A stretch of 64,000 nt of DNA from Deltaproteobacteria bacterium (lineage in GTDB: Bacteria > Desulfobacterota > BSN033 > UBA1163). The notes under the pieces are model-generated. The model saw only the letters and a program-made list of their open reading frames with translations. It had not been told where the DNA came from and made no database searches. The stretch lies in contig VGRY01000010.1 in the NCBI GenBank assembly GCA_016875195.1, positions 1-64,000 on the forward strand, read 5' to 3'. The position numbers and the translations under genes were made by a program. Shown here piece after piece: positions 40,541 to 49,284 of this stretch; within the stretch, counting starts at the first letter, position 1; every line of letters begins with the position of its first letter.

Positions 40541-40981
40541 TTAGATTTTTTCAAAAACAAGTTTGGAGATCAGTTCTTCAAGATCCACCGAAGATTGGGT
40601 TTCCCTGATTCTCCCCCCCGGAGAGATGAATTTATCAGATCCTCCTGGCGTGATCTCAATATACTTTTCTCCCACCAATCCTTTGGTCTTGATGGAGGCG
40701 ATGGCATCCTCCTGAATCTTTACCTTCGATGACAGGCTCAGGATGATCCTGGCCTGATAATTCTCAAGGGCGATGTTCTTCACGCGACCCACTTCCACAC
40801 CGGCGATGACGATATTCGACCCTTGTTTCACCCCCCCGCTATTGGAGAAGATGGCATAGATCTCATAACCTTTTCCTCCAACGACTTCCATTTTCCCCAA
40901 TTTGATTGAGAGGTAGCCGAGGCAGAGCATCCCGGCAAGAACGAATAATCCCACGGCCAATTCGATGTTATATTTTTTCAT
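40541..40981 (-). CDS. mlaD: MlaD family MCE protein
   Basis: The 146-residue protein has one N-terminal membrane helix (IELAVGLFVLAGMLCLGYLS) and a single MCE domain (YEIYAIFSNSGGVKQGSNIV, IAGVEVGRVKNIAL, KTKGLVGEKYIEITPGGS). It forms a hexameric ring on the MlaFE transporter. GAGGTG lies five bases before ATG 40981; the frame beginning at 41014 overlaps mlaF and is rejected. Confidence 0.9.
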   Translation of the reverse strand: MKKYNIELAVGLFVLAGMLCLGYLSIKLGKMEVVGGKGYEIYAIFSNSGGVKQGSNIVIAGVEVGRVKNIALENYQARIILSLSSKVKIQEDAIASIKTKGLVGEKYIEITPGGSDKFISPGGRIRETQSSVDLEELISKLVFEKI

Positions 40982-40991
40982 CTCTTCACCT

Positions 40992-41738
40992 CTAATATAA
41001 CTTGAACGCTCCACCGGTCGCCCCGCTGATAAATTGTCGGATGACCGGGTCGCTTGAAGATAATATCTCTTCAGGGGTGCCTATGGTCCAGATCTTTCCC
41101 TCATGTAACATCGCCACGCGATGGGCGATCTGGAACACCCTTGAGAGTTCGTGGCTGACGATGATGGCTGTAAACCCGAGATGTTCATGGAGCGACTTAA
41201 TCAGGTCGAGAATCGTATGGGCGATGATGGGGTCGAGGCCGGTGGTCGGTTCGTCAAAAAGCATGACCTCCGGTTTTGTGACCAGGGCCCGTGCAAACGC
41301 TGTGCGCTTGATCATTCCTCCGCTGAGTTCAGCCGGATATTTATTTTCTGCCCCGGCCAATCCAACCTGATCCAGTTCCTTGAACACCCTTTCGTTGATC
41401 TCTTTTTCACTCAATTTCGTTTTCTCGCGCAGGGGAAAGGCCACATTGTCATAGACCGTGAAGGAAGTAAACAAGGCGCCATTCTGGAATAGAAATCCTA
41501 TCCGGCTCCTGATCTCCTCAAGGTCATTTCCTTTACAGTGACCTATGTCCTTTCCGTCGATAAAGACATGTCCTTGGTCGGGTTTTAACAATCCTACAAT
41601 ATGTTTCAGAATGACACTTTTCCCATTGCCGCTTCCGCCGATCAGCGCTAAAATCTCTCCCTTTTCCATCTGGAAAGAGATGCCCTTGAGGACCTCAAAC
41701 CCATTGAATGATTTATGGATGTTTTCAAGCCGAATCAT
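40992..41738 (-). CDS. mlaF: MlaF ABC transporter ATPase
   Basis: The 248-residue ATPase has Walker A GGSGNGKSVILKHI, the signature LSGGMIKRTAFARAL and Walker B MLFDEPTTGLDPI followed by the H-loop IIVSHELSRV. The motif LSGGM(I/M)KR is typical of the MCE-associated class. It energises phospholipid transport with MlaE and MlaD. An 85-bp gap separates it from mlaE. Confidence 0.93.
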   Translation of the reverse strand: MIRLENIHKSFNGFEVLKGISFQMEKGEILALIGGSGNGKSVILKHIVGLLKPDQGHVFIDGKDIGHCKGNDLEEIRSRIGFLFQNGALFTSFTVYDNVAFPLREKTKLSEKEINERVFKELDQVGLAGAENKYPAELSGGMIKRTAFARALVTKPEVMLFDEPTTGLDPIIAHTILDLIKSLHEHLGFTAIIVSHELSRVFQIAHRVAMLHEGKIWTIGTPEEILSSSDPVIRQFISGATGGAFKLY

Positions 41739-41823
41739 CTTTTTCTTTCTATCTCTTCGTTTTGAGTGGCAATGGCCCTCCGAATATGTAACTCAGGGTT
41801 TTAGACCTGAAGCTCCTTTCGTC

Positions 41824-42591
41824 TTAAAAGAGTAAAGACGTCATGATATAATCCCAGAACAGGACCAGGACCGATGAGAGCACCACGGCCTGAGTGGTGG
41901 CCTTGCTCACCCCTTCAGCCCCAAATCCGGCATGATAGCCTTTATAACTACAGACCCAGCTGATGATGGCTCCGAAACTGAGAGATTTATAAATCCCCTC
42001 CAGGACATCCTCAATCCCCACATAGTTGGCCATTTCACCGAAATAGGTTCCTTGACCAACTCCCAGCAATCTTCCTCCTACGAAATATCCGCCGAAAATG
42101 CCGACCACATCGAAGATGGCAGTCAGGAGGGGAAGGGCGATGATGCCTGCAATCAGTTTTGGAACGATCAGATATCGAAAGGGATTGAGCCCCATCAACT
42201 CCATGGCGTCAATCTGTTCGCTGGTCCGCATGATCCCGATTTCGGCCGTTATTGCAGAGCCAGCCCTTCCTGTTACCATGAGAGCAGCAAGGACCGGCCC
42301 CAGTTCCTTGATGAGGGATAGGGCGACCATCGGCCCGAGCAGTGCGGTCGAACCAAAACGGTTAAGGGTATAGAATCCCTGCAGACCGAGGACCATTCCC
42401 GAAAAAGCCCCCGTCAGAAAAATGACCAGTGTGGATTGGTACCCGATAAACCAGATTTGTTTGATGATCCAGGAAAATTTTAAGGGAGGCGTGAAGGCGC
42501 AGAAGAGGGTCTGGACAAAGAAAAGGCCCATCCTTCCCATACCCTGTAAACCATCGAGTGTGACCCCGCCTAATTTTCTAATCCAAACCAT
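41824..42591 (-). CDS. mlaE: MlaE permease
   Basis: The 255-residue membrane protein matches the MlaE/Ttg2B permease family: LDGLQGMGRMGLFFVQTLF at the start, VLGLQGFYTLNRFGSTALLG, VTGRAGSAITAEIGIMRTSE and QIDAMELMGLNPFRYLIVPK. It forms the transmembrane part of the MlaFED phospholipid transporter. A frame back to TTG 42627 exists, but that TTG is itself the -35 box, so ATG 42591 is the start. First gene of the mla operon. Confidence 0.92.
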   Translation of the reverse strand: MVWIRKLGGVTLDGLQGMGRMGLFFVQTLFCAFTPPLKFSWIIKQIWFIGYQSTLVIFLTGAFSGMVLGLQGFYTLNRFGSTALLGPMVALSLIKELGPVLAALMVTGRAGSAITAEIGIMRTSEQIDAMELMGLNPFRYLIVPKLIAGIIALPLLTAIFDVVGIFGGYFVGGRLLGVGQGTYFGEMANYVGIEDVLEGIYKSLSFGAIISWVCSYKGYHAGFGAEGVSKATTQAVVLSSVLVLFWDYIMTSLLF

Positions 42592-42598
42592 GGAAAAA

Positions 42599-42627
42599 AT
42601 TATGTCAAATTTTGTTTCGGATGTCAA
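42599..42627 (-). promoter_or_regulatory. Promoter of the mla operon, predicting a leaderless mRNA
   Basis: On the minus strand TTGACA (42622-42627) and CATAAT (42599-42604) are 17 bases apart. The start ATG (42589-42591) lies only seven bases beyond the -10, so transcription should begin at or within a base or two of it. No SD is possible. Confidence 0.65.
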
Positions 42628-42713
42628 AAGCCTTTTTTAAAAAAAAAGCAGAAGCTTTAGAGGTAGTATCGAAGGCATACCCCGAGCGTTAGGTTAGGGA
42701 TGAATAAATTCTA

Positions 42714-42740
42714 TTGACATCTGGCCCAATTCTTTATAAA
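42714..42740 (+). promoter_or_regulatory. Candidate promoter of pyrE
   Basis: TTGACA (42714-42719) precedes TATAAA (42735-42740) with a short 15-base spacer. The pyrE ATG at 42769 and its GGAGGG site follow. Confidence 0.45.
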
Positions 42741-42768
42741 AGTGGTTACAAACATTTCTGGAGGGCTT

Positions 42769-43440
42769 ATGATCCTGGGAATCGAAGAGATCGAAAAGAA
42801 GGTGTGGGAGGAGGAGAAGCTCTTTCTGACGAAACAGGTGGGAATCCTCCTCATTAAAAACGATGCCATTAAATTCGGGGACTATATTCTGGCCTCGGGC
42901 AAAAAGAGCCCTTATTATATTGATCTGAGGCTGACTATCTCCAGCCCGATTACAATGGACTGGATTGCCAACTCCCTGACGCGAATCGTCGTGAATGAGA
43001 TTAACAAAGACAAAATAGATAAGATCTTGGGAGTGCCTACCGCAGGAGTTCCATTTGCCACCATGGTCAGCCAGAAGTTGGGTATCCCCCTCATTTATTA
43101 CCGTCAAGCTCGGAAGGAACATGGCGTAAGAAAAAAGATTGAGGGCACCCTAAGCCGAAACGACAGGGTACTCATCGTGGACGATCTCATCACCACAGGA
43201 GAGAGTGTGATTGAAGCGGCGGAAGTGGTTAGAGATCAGGGCGGCGTGGTCAACGAACTGGTGGTTCTGCTCGACCGTGAACAGGGAGGAGGAGAGAGGC
43301 TCAGGTTATCCCGAATTGAACCTCATGCCCTGTTTAAAATATCCGATGCGATGGAATGGCTTCACCATGTCGGTTTGATTGGCGATAAGATCTACGCGAC
43401 CGTAAAAGAATATATTACGGAAGAAAATAAGGCTTCTTAA
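42769..43440 (+). CDS. pyrE: Orotate phosphoribosyltransferase
   Basis: The 223-residue enzyme joins orotate to PRPP to make OMP in pyrimidine synthesis. The N-terminal GDYILASGKKSPYYIDLRL is the orotate-binding signature, and VLIVDDLITTGESVIEAA is the PRPP loop. GGAGGG six bases upstream fixes ATG 42769; the GTG at 42742 is in the promoter. Its stop overlaps that of the convergent purF gene by three bases. Confidence 0.92.
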   Translation: MILGIEEIEKKVWEEEKLFLTKQVGILLIKNDAIKFGDYILASGKKSPYYIDLRLTISSPITMDWIANSLTRIVVNEINKDKIDKILGVPTAGVPFATMVSQKLGIPLIYYRQARKEHGVRKKIEGTLSRNDRVLIVDDLITTGESVIEAAEVVRDQGGVVNELVVLLDREQGGGERLRLSRIEPHALFKISDAMEWLHHVGLIGDKIYATVKEYITEENKAS

Positions 43441-44774
43441 AAAGAGTAGGGATATTCTCCGGTGAAACAGGCGTAACAGAAGTGTTCTTCCTCACCCCTG
43501 ACACACTTTTTCAATCCCTCAACACTCAGATAATGTAAAGAAGTAGCATGAATAAATTTCTGGATTTCACCAACTGCATGGGAGGAGGCGATCAATTCGG
43601 ATTTTTTTGGCGTGTCAATGCCAAAAAAACAGGGGTCGGTGATGGGCGGGGAGCTGATCCGGACATGAACTTCCTTGGCACCGACATTTCTAAACATTCT
43701 GACGATCTTTCGGCTGGTTGTCGCACGTACGATGGAGTCGTCCACAATAGCGATTTTCTTTCCTTTCAATAGTTCTCTGACAGGATTCAGTTTTATCTTG
43801 ACGCCGAAATGGCGGATCCGCTGATCCGGTTCGATAAAGGTTCGCCCCACGTAGTGGTTCCGGATCATTCCGAGTTCAAGGGGAACGTTCGATTGCGAGG
43901 CATAACCCAGCGCAGCGGGGAATCCTGAATCCGGGATGGGGACGGTCATGTCTGCCCCTGAAGGTGATTCTTTGGAGAGCTGGGCTCCAAAGGTTTTTCT
44001 CATTTCATAAACATTATGATTGAAGATGAAACTGTCCGGGCGGGCGAAATAGATAAATTCGAAAATACATTGACGTAACTGCCTGTGAGGGAAGGGATTG
44101 AAGGATTTAATTCCTGCATCATTGACGAGAAGGATTTCTCCTGGTTGGATCTCCCTGACAAACTTGGCGCCGATGAGGTCAAAGGCACAGGTTTCCGATG
44201 CAACCACCGGGGAGCCTTTAAGGGAGCCGAGAATCAGCGGCCTGAAACCCATGGGATCTCTTGCGACCACCATCTCCTTATCCGTGAGAAAGAGGAGAGA
44301 ATAGGCGCCCTCGACCTGACGGAGGGCGTGGATAGTTCGGTCCAGGAATGTTTTTTCCTTTGAACGGGCGATCAGGTGAACGATCACCTCCGTATCCATA
44401 TTCGACTGAAAGATCGAACCCCTTGACTCCAGTTCACTCCTGATCAGAGAGGCATTGGTCAGATTACCATTATGGGCGATCGATACCATTCCATTGGCAT
44501 AGTCCACTACAAAAGGCTGAGCGTTTTTGAGTTCACTGGAACCGGTTGTCGAATACCGAACATGACCGATTGCACTCCTTCCTGAAAGTTTTTTTAAGAG
44601 ATCTTTGGTGAAAACTTCCGAGACCAGTCCCATCTGGCGATAGTGGTGGAGCTGTTTCCCATCGGATGAGACGATTCCGGCGCTCTCCTGTCCGCGATGT
44701 TGAAGGGCATAAAGACCTAAATAGGCATGGTTGGATGCCTCCACGTGATCATAAATTCCAAAGATACCGCACAT
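43437..44774 (-). CDS. purF: Amidophosphoribosyltransferase
   Basis: The 445-residue enzyme commits PRPP to purine synthesis. It begins MCGIFGIYD, so Cys2 becomes the N-terminal nucleophile after Met removal with no propeptide. LYALQHRGQESAGI, GNLTNASLIRSELE and the PRPP loop IAIVDDSIVRATTSRKIV are present. A C-terminal CYACFTGEYPY supports the iron-sulfur (Bacillus-like) type. A TTG nine bases upstream is in frame, but AGGAGG is spaced for ATG 44774. Confidence 0.95.
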   Translation of the reverse strand: MCGIFGIYDHVEASNHAYLGLYALQHRGQESAGIVSSDGKQLHHYRQMGLVSEVFTKDLLKKLSGRSAIGHVRYSTTGSSELKNAQPFVVDYANGMVSIAHNGNLTNASLIRSELESRGSIFQSNMDTEVIVHLIARSKEKTFLDRTIHALRQVEGAYSLLFLTDKEMVVARDPMGFRPLILGSLKGSPVVASETCAFDLIGAKFVREIQPGEILLVNDAGIKSFNPFPHRQLRQCIFEFIYFARPDSFIFNHNVYEMRKTFGAQLSKESPSGADMTVPIPDSGFPAALGYASQSNVPLELGMIRNHYVGRTFIEPDQRIRHFGVKIKLNPVRELLKGKKIAIVDDSIVRATTSRKIVRMFRNVGAKEVHVRISSPPITDPCFFGIDTPKKSELIASSHAVGEIQKFIHATSLHYLSVEGLKKCVRGEEEHFCYACFTGEYPYSF

Positions 44775-44887
44775 CTTTTTCAACCTCCTGAGATGAAGAC
44801 GGTGAAAATTGATAAGGAAAAATTATCTTAAATTACAAATCATTACGGATCATTGTTAAAGTTATCTTTGAAGTTATTTCTGGGCTG

Positions 44888-44916
44888 TTGCCAAACCTCT
44901 TTAGTTTCTTTGGCAA
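44888..44916 (-). promoter_or_regulatory. Hairpin in the purF leader
   Basis: A perfect 8-bp stem (TTGCCAAA with TTTGGCAA) around a 13-base loop lies between the purF promoter and gene. No known riboswitch could be recognised in the ~190-base leader. Confidence 0.4.
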
Positions 44917-44965
44917 TGAATACGAAGCAAGGCGTCAAGATTAAGACTAAATGGCGGACAAGAAA

Positions 44966-44994
44966 TTTATAATGGGTTTAGAATAGTTTGTCAA
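44966..44994 (-). promoter_or_regulatory. Strong sigma-70 promoter of purF
   Basis: On the minus strand TTGACA (44989-44994), 17 bases, TATAAA (44966-44971). The leader to ATG 44774 is about 185 bases. Confidence 0.75.
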
Positions 44995-45049
44995 TAAAAC
45001 TTCAAGAGATTTCTGAAAAATTACTTTCACCCTTTTAGTACATACCTTT

Positions 45050-46459
45050 TTAAACCTTAAATTTTTCCTTTAATACCTGCATGGCCTCTTCAGTTGTTTT
45101 GATCTCGCCTTCGATCTGTTTTTCTCGGATGAAATTTAAGATTTCTCCCACCTTTGGCCCAGAAGGGTAGCCCAGAGCCATCACATCGTGGCCGCTGATG
45201 AGGGGTGGGGGATGGACGATATCCTTCTCTGCGAACAGTTGAAGAAGTCGAAGACAATGGCCTTCAACAATTTCGTCAATCTGGATGGAAAGGATTCCCC
45301 TACTTGCCTCTTTATCCGCGAGGGTGTGGAGGACGAGAAGAGGTGTTTCTTCCCCAATCTGATTGACCAGCCTTTTGAGAGCAGACTCACCGGTCTCCGA
45401 GGAGAGGTTGAGGATTCTCATATGATGTTTGATGAGATGAAGAACCCGGTTCTTCATCTCATTGGAGAACCTCAGTCTATCCATGATGGCTTCAGCTCTC
45501 TTGCAGGAGAAGGACTCGTGATAATAGAAATGGATTTTCCCTTTGTCATCATGGGAGTAAGTGTCCTGTTTTCCAAGATCATGGAAGAGTGAGGCATAAT
45601 AGAGAGCCAACCTATCTTCCAGGGGTAGAGAGATTGCCTTTCCATTTTGAGTCACCCATTCCGCTGCCCAGCAAATCTTATCAATCATCAGAAGGATATG
45701 GGAGAGGACATTGAGATGGTGGTGTTTGTTTTGGCCAAGATGTTCAAGCCCTGTTAACTCAGGCATGAGAACGAGCAGGAGTCCTAATTCATAGAGGGAT
45801 TTTATTCCGAGCCCTGGCCTGGAGGAGAGAAGGATCCGGTCCAGTTCCATCTTGATCCTTTCACCGGGAAGATTCCTGGCCGATTCCTTCCTTGCAAAGA
45901 TCATTTCCTCTAATTGAATATCGATTCTAAAACCTTCATGGGTACAGAGATAACGGACCGCTCGTAGTATCCTTAAGGGATCCTGTTCCAAAGAGCGAGG
46001 AGAAACGGAACGGATCACTCCGTTCTCAATATCGTTGAAAGCCCCTTCCACTGAATGGCATGTCTCATCGCGGAGAGAAACAGCGATGGCGTTCATCGTG
46101 AAGTCCCTCCGCTGAAGGTCCTCTTCAAGGGTTTCTCCCTGGAAAAAGGTGAGATCTATCGATACCTCTTTCCGGATCATCCGGTAAGTGACGGTGCCTA
46201 CCTCTTCTTTTCCAACTTTAAAGAAATGGAATCCGAGATTTTTCTCAATCGTTGGAATGAAAGATGAGAATTCCTTTGGGAGGGTGAAGTCATAATCCAT
46301 CGCGACCTGTTGGGAGCCAGGGGAGCGGGCTTCAAGCAGAAGATCGCGCAGGTAGCCTCCCACAAGAAAGAGGGGAACACCTTTCTCCTTGGCCAGAGTG
46401 GAGAGTTTATAAAGGATCGGGTCTTCGAGGACCTTTTGGATTAAAGCTTTTTCGTCCAT
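45050..46459 (-). CDS. tRNA nucleotidyltransferase / poly(A) polymerase family with HD domain
   Basis: The 469-residue protein has the class II CCA-adding head: FLVGGYLRDLLLEA (G-G-x-x-R-D), DYDFTLP (the DxD metal ligands) and RRDFTMNAIAVSL. The middle has the RNA-binding pattern (DPLRILRAVRYLCTHEGFRI). A C-terminal HD domain (ASLFHDLGKQDTYSHDD, LIKHHMRILNLSSE) resembles bacterial enzymes with 2',3'-cyclic phosphodiesterase activity. The frame extends to 46513; ATG 46459 avoids an unlikely extension. Whether it adds CC, A or CCA cannot be told. Confidence 0.88.
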   Translation of the reverse strand: MDEKALIQKVLEDPILYKLSTLAKEKGVPLFLVGGYLRDLLLEARSPGSQQVAMDYDFTLPKEFSSFIPTIEKNLGFHFFKVGKEEVGTVTYRMIRKEVSIDLTFFQGETLEEDLQRRDFTMNAIAVSLRDETCHSVEGAFNDIENGVIRSVSPRSLEQDPLRILRAVRYLCTHEGFRIDIQLEEMIFARKESARNLPGERIKMELDRILLSSRPGLGIKSLYELGLLLVLMPELTGLEHLGQNKHHHLNVLSHILLMIDKICWAAEWVTQNGKAISLPLEDRLALYYASLFHDLGKQDTYSHDDKGKIHFYYHESFSCKRAEAIMDRLRFSNEMKNRVLHLIKHHMRILNLSSETGESALKRLVNQIGEETPLLVLHTLADKEASRGILSIQIDEIVEGHCLRLLQLFAEKDIVHPPPLISGHDVMALGYPSGPKVGEILNFIREKQIEGEIKTTEEAMQVLKEKFKV

Positions 46460-46484
46460 TGGAGATTTGTTTAGAAAATAGAAA

Positions 46485-46556
46485 CGAATAGCACTAATGG
46501 CAGCAAATGACACGAATAGGTTTTATTCGTGAAATTCGTTATCATTAGTGTGATTC
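46485..46556. repeat. CACTAATGG/ATTAGTG palindromic intergenic repeat
   Basis: The words GAATAGCACTAATGGC and ACACGAATAGG are mirrored by TTATTCGTGAAATTCG and ATCATTAGTGTGATTC. It occupies the gap between divergent cca-type and dGTPase-like genes. Confidence 0.55.
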
Positions 46557-46669
46557 GCCAAATTCTTCTTAAAGGAGATTCTGTTTGATAAACTTCCTTA
46601 ATTGTGATAGTTTTGCTCCAGAGTCACTTAGCTTTACAAAAGATAGACGATTGCGAGGAGGCTTGTCAA

Positions 46670-47734
46670 TTGGCATCAGAACATAAAGCCGGAAAAACGA
46701 TCAGAGAGGAACTGGAAGAGCAGGAAAAGAAGTTTCTTTCACCCTTTGCCACATTGAGTTCGATGAGCAAAGGACGACCATCGGTCGAGGAGAAATGTCC
46801 TCTCAGACCGGCCTTCCAGCACGACCGGGACCGGATCATCCATTCCAAATCCTTCAGGAGGTTGACGCATAAGACCCAGGTCTTCCTCGCTCCCACCGGA
46901 GACCATTACCGCACCCGATTGACTCATACCCTTGAGGTCTCTCAAATTGCCCGGACGATTTCAAAGGCCCTTCGGCTCAATGAAGATCTGACCGAAGCCA
47001 TCTCACTGGGCCACGATCTGGGCCATACACCGTTTGGTCATGCGGGAGAGGAGACCCTCAATGAAATTCTCCCGGGCGGATTTAACCACTCCGAACAGAG
47101 TTTGAGGGTGGTGGATCTTCTCGAAAAAGACGGCAGAGGATTGAACCTCACCTTCGAGGTGAGAGATGGCATCTTAAGACATACGAAGGGAAAGGGGGAA
47201 ATCCTCTGTAAAGACCCTGCTTCAATGGCATCGACGCTCGAGGGCCAGGTGGTGCGTCTGGCCGATATCATCGCCTACATCAATCACGATATCGATGATG
47301 CGATACGGGGCGAAGTGATTTCCCTGAAGGATATTCCTGAGGATTGTATCAAACGGTTAGGGGATGCCCATTCGAAGCGGATCAATACGATGGTCAATGA
47401 TATCGTGTCGGAGACCTTACGGTCGGGAGATGGACGCCTCTCGATTTCTGAGGAGGTTCTTTCCGCGATGTGGGATATGAGAGAGTTCCTCTGGGAGAGG
47501 GTTTATGAGAACGAGACCGTCCATGCCGATTTCCACAAGGCAGCCAAGATTTTAAGGGAACTCCACCAATATTTTATGGATCAGCCTGACTTTTTTTTAA
47601 CATTATTCGAAAGAAAAACCCTCTACGATTCATTAGAGCGTTGTATTGCTGATTTCCTCGCTGGCATGACCGACCGGTATGCTTTCAACCTCTATGAGAA
47701 ACTCTTTCTTCCGCTTCCCTGGATGGCCTTATGA
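46670..47734 (+). CDS. Deoxyguanosinetriphosphate triphosphohydrolase-like protein
   Basis: The 354-residue HD-superfamily enzyme of the dGTPase family hydrolyses dNTPs to nucleoside and triphosphate. The motifs HDRDRIIHSKSFRRLTHKTQ, TRLTHTLEVSQIARTISKAL, LGHDLGHTPFGHAGEE and ADIIAYINHDIDDAI supply the metal ligands. TTG 46670 has GGAGG eight bases upstream and gives the usual family N-terminus IREELEEQEKKFLSPFA; a GTG at 46604 is less likely. The stop overlaps the next start (ATGA). Confidence 0.9.
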   Translation: MASEHKAGKTIREELEEQEKKFLSPFATLSSMSKGRPSVEEKCPLRPAFQHDRDRIIHSKSFRRLTHKTQVFLAPTGDHYRTRLTHTLEVSQIARTISKALRLNEDLTEAISLGHDLGHTPFGHAGEETLNEILPGGFNHSEQSLRVVDLLEKDGRGLNLTFEVRDGILRHTKGKGEILCKDPASMASTLEGQVVRLADIIAYINHDIDDAIRGEVISLKDIPEDCIKRLGDAHSKRINTMVNDIVSETLRSGDGRLSISEEVLSAMWDMREFLWERVYENETVHADFHKAAKILRELHQYFMDQPDFFLTLFERKTLYDSLERCIADFLAGMTDRYAFNLYEKLFLPLPWMAL

Positions 47735-49089
47735 AACTGAAAAAACAAAATGATCTTCCTTCGATAGAAGAACCTATCGGGGTGATCATCCTGGGTGCAG
47801 GCGGAAGAGACTTTCACAATTTCAACACTTTCTTTAAAGAACGTCCTGGATATCACGTGGTCGCATTTACAGCCACTCAGATTCCTTTTATTTCCAATCG
47901 AACTTATCCTCCAGAATTGAGCGGTCCCCTCTATCCAGAAGGAATTCCCATCTTTCCCGAGGAAAACCTTCCCCAACTCCTTTCTGAGAAACCTATCCAG
48001 ATCGTCGTCTTCTCCTACAGTGATATTTCCCATGAAGACTTGATGGACAAGGCCTCTCTCATCCTATCCAGGGGGAAGAATTTTATTCTCCTCGGGCCTG
48101 AAGAGACGATGCTTACAAGTAACATTCCGGTAATCTCCGTCTGTGCCGTAAGAACCGGATGTGGGAAATCAGTGATCTCTCGAAAGATCGCTTCCCTTTT
48201 GAAAAAGAAGGGGGTGAGAGTTTCTGTGATCCGACATCCCATGGCCTATTGTACGTTCAAACCAGTACTCCGGTTTTCCGATGTGAAGGATGTGGATGAG
48301 GAGGCCTGCACGATTGAGGAAAAAGAGGAATTTGAGCCCCTGGTTGAAATGGGAATTACTGTATTTGCCGGTATTGACTATCAGCAGGTTTTAAGGGCTG
48401 CGGAGAGAGAGTCCCAGGTGATCATCTGGGATGGAGGGAATAATGACTTTCCGTTTATCCGGCCGGATCTGGAGATTGTACTCCTTGATGCATTACGGCC
48501 CGGCCACGAAATGTTTTATTATCCGGGAGAAGTGAATCTCAGAAGGGCGAATCATCTCATCATCACGAAGGTGAATGAGGCCGGGGATGCATCCATTCTT
48601 CAGATTAAGCAGAATATTTTCAAGGCCAACCCACTGGCAAAGGTGTGGATGGCTCGTTCTGTTGTCGACGTGGATCACCCGGAATGGATTGAAGGCAAAA
48701 GGGTATTGGTCATTGAGGATGGACCCACGATCACGCATGGGGGGATGTCCGAAGGGGCAGGGGCATCTGTTTCGAAGAGGGTAGCACGGGAGATGATCGA
48801 TCCCAAGCCCTATGCGGTTGGCTCGCTAAAAGAAGTCTTCGAGAGGTATCCTCATATTGGAAAAGTCCTTCCAGCCATGGGATATTCTGAAGTCCAGGTT
48901 ATGGAACTTGAAGAGACGATTGCAAGGGCGGCGTGCGATGCGGTGGTCATTGCCACTCCTACCGATCTGGGAAGAAAGATACGGATTGATCAATCTGTCG
49001 TGAGGGTAAGATATGATTTTGATATCGATCTGGAGCCTATGGTAGAGGGATTTTTACAGGATCGAATAAAGACAAAAAATGAACTCTGA
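47731..49089 (+). CDS. Cyclic 2,3-diphosphoglycerate synthase-like P-loop protein
   Basis: The 452-residue protein matches the family annotated as GTPase or cyclic 2,3-diphosphoglycerate synthetase: a Rossmann-like N-terminal domain (VIILGAGGRDFHNFNTFFKE), a P-loop VRTGCGKSVISRKIASLL and IIWDGGNNDFPFIRPDLEIV. The archaeal enzyme makes a thermoprotective osmolyte; bacterial members are not well characterised. It overlaps the dGTPase-like gene by four bases, so the two are co-expressed. Confidence 0.8.
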   Translation: MKLKKQNDLPSIEEPIGVIILGAGGRDFHNFNTFFKERPGYHVVAFTATQIPFISNRTYPPELSGPLYPEGIPIFPEENLPQLLSEKPIQIVVFSYSDISHEDLMDKASLILSRGKNFILLGPEETMLTSNIPVISVCAVRTGCGKSVISRKIASLLKKKGVRVSVIRHPMAYCTFKPVLRFSDVKDVDEEACTIEEKEEFEPLVEMGITVFAGIDYQQVLRAAERESQVIIWDGGNNDFPFIRPDLEIVLLDALRPGHEMFYYPGEVNLRRANHLIITKVNEAGDASILQIKQNIFKANPLAKVWMARSVVDVDHPEWIEGKRVLVIEDGPTITHGGMSEGAGASVSKRVAREMIDPKPYAVGSLKEVFERYPHIGKVLPAMGYSEVQVMELEETIARAACDAVVIATPTDLGRKIRIDQSVVRVRYDFDIDLEPMVEGFLQDRIKTKNEL

Positions 49090-49091
49090 AG

Positions 49092-49120
49092 TTGACATTG
49101 ATGTTTGCTTGTGATAATTA
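49092..49120 (+). promoter_or_regulatory. Candidate promoter of the pseudo-receiver gene
   Basis: TTGACA (49092-49097) with TAATTA at 49115 (17 bases) or GATAAT at 49113 (15 bases). A leader of about 160 bases follows. Confidence 0.5.
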
Positions 49121-49156
49121 CTTAAAATTAATGATGAAATTCACATCTTTTCATTT

Positions 49157-49257
49157 ACCCCGTTAGAAAAATGATAAGCCTAAGTTATTCAGGTGGGTTA
49201 TGTTTCAAAGGAATTCTGATGAAGGATCAATCCACCCTCCCTGATTTCTAACGGGGT
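49157..49257. repeat. 13-bp perfect inverted repeat in the leader
   Basis: ACCCCGTTAGAAA (49157-49169) and TTTCTAACGGGGT (49245-49257) flank 75 bases with a weaker inner pair (AGGTGGGTT / ATCCACCCT). It would be transcribed as a large stem in the leader of the next gene. Confidence 0.75.
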
Positions 49258-49284
49258 GAACTCCCATTAAAGGAGAGTTGAAAA

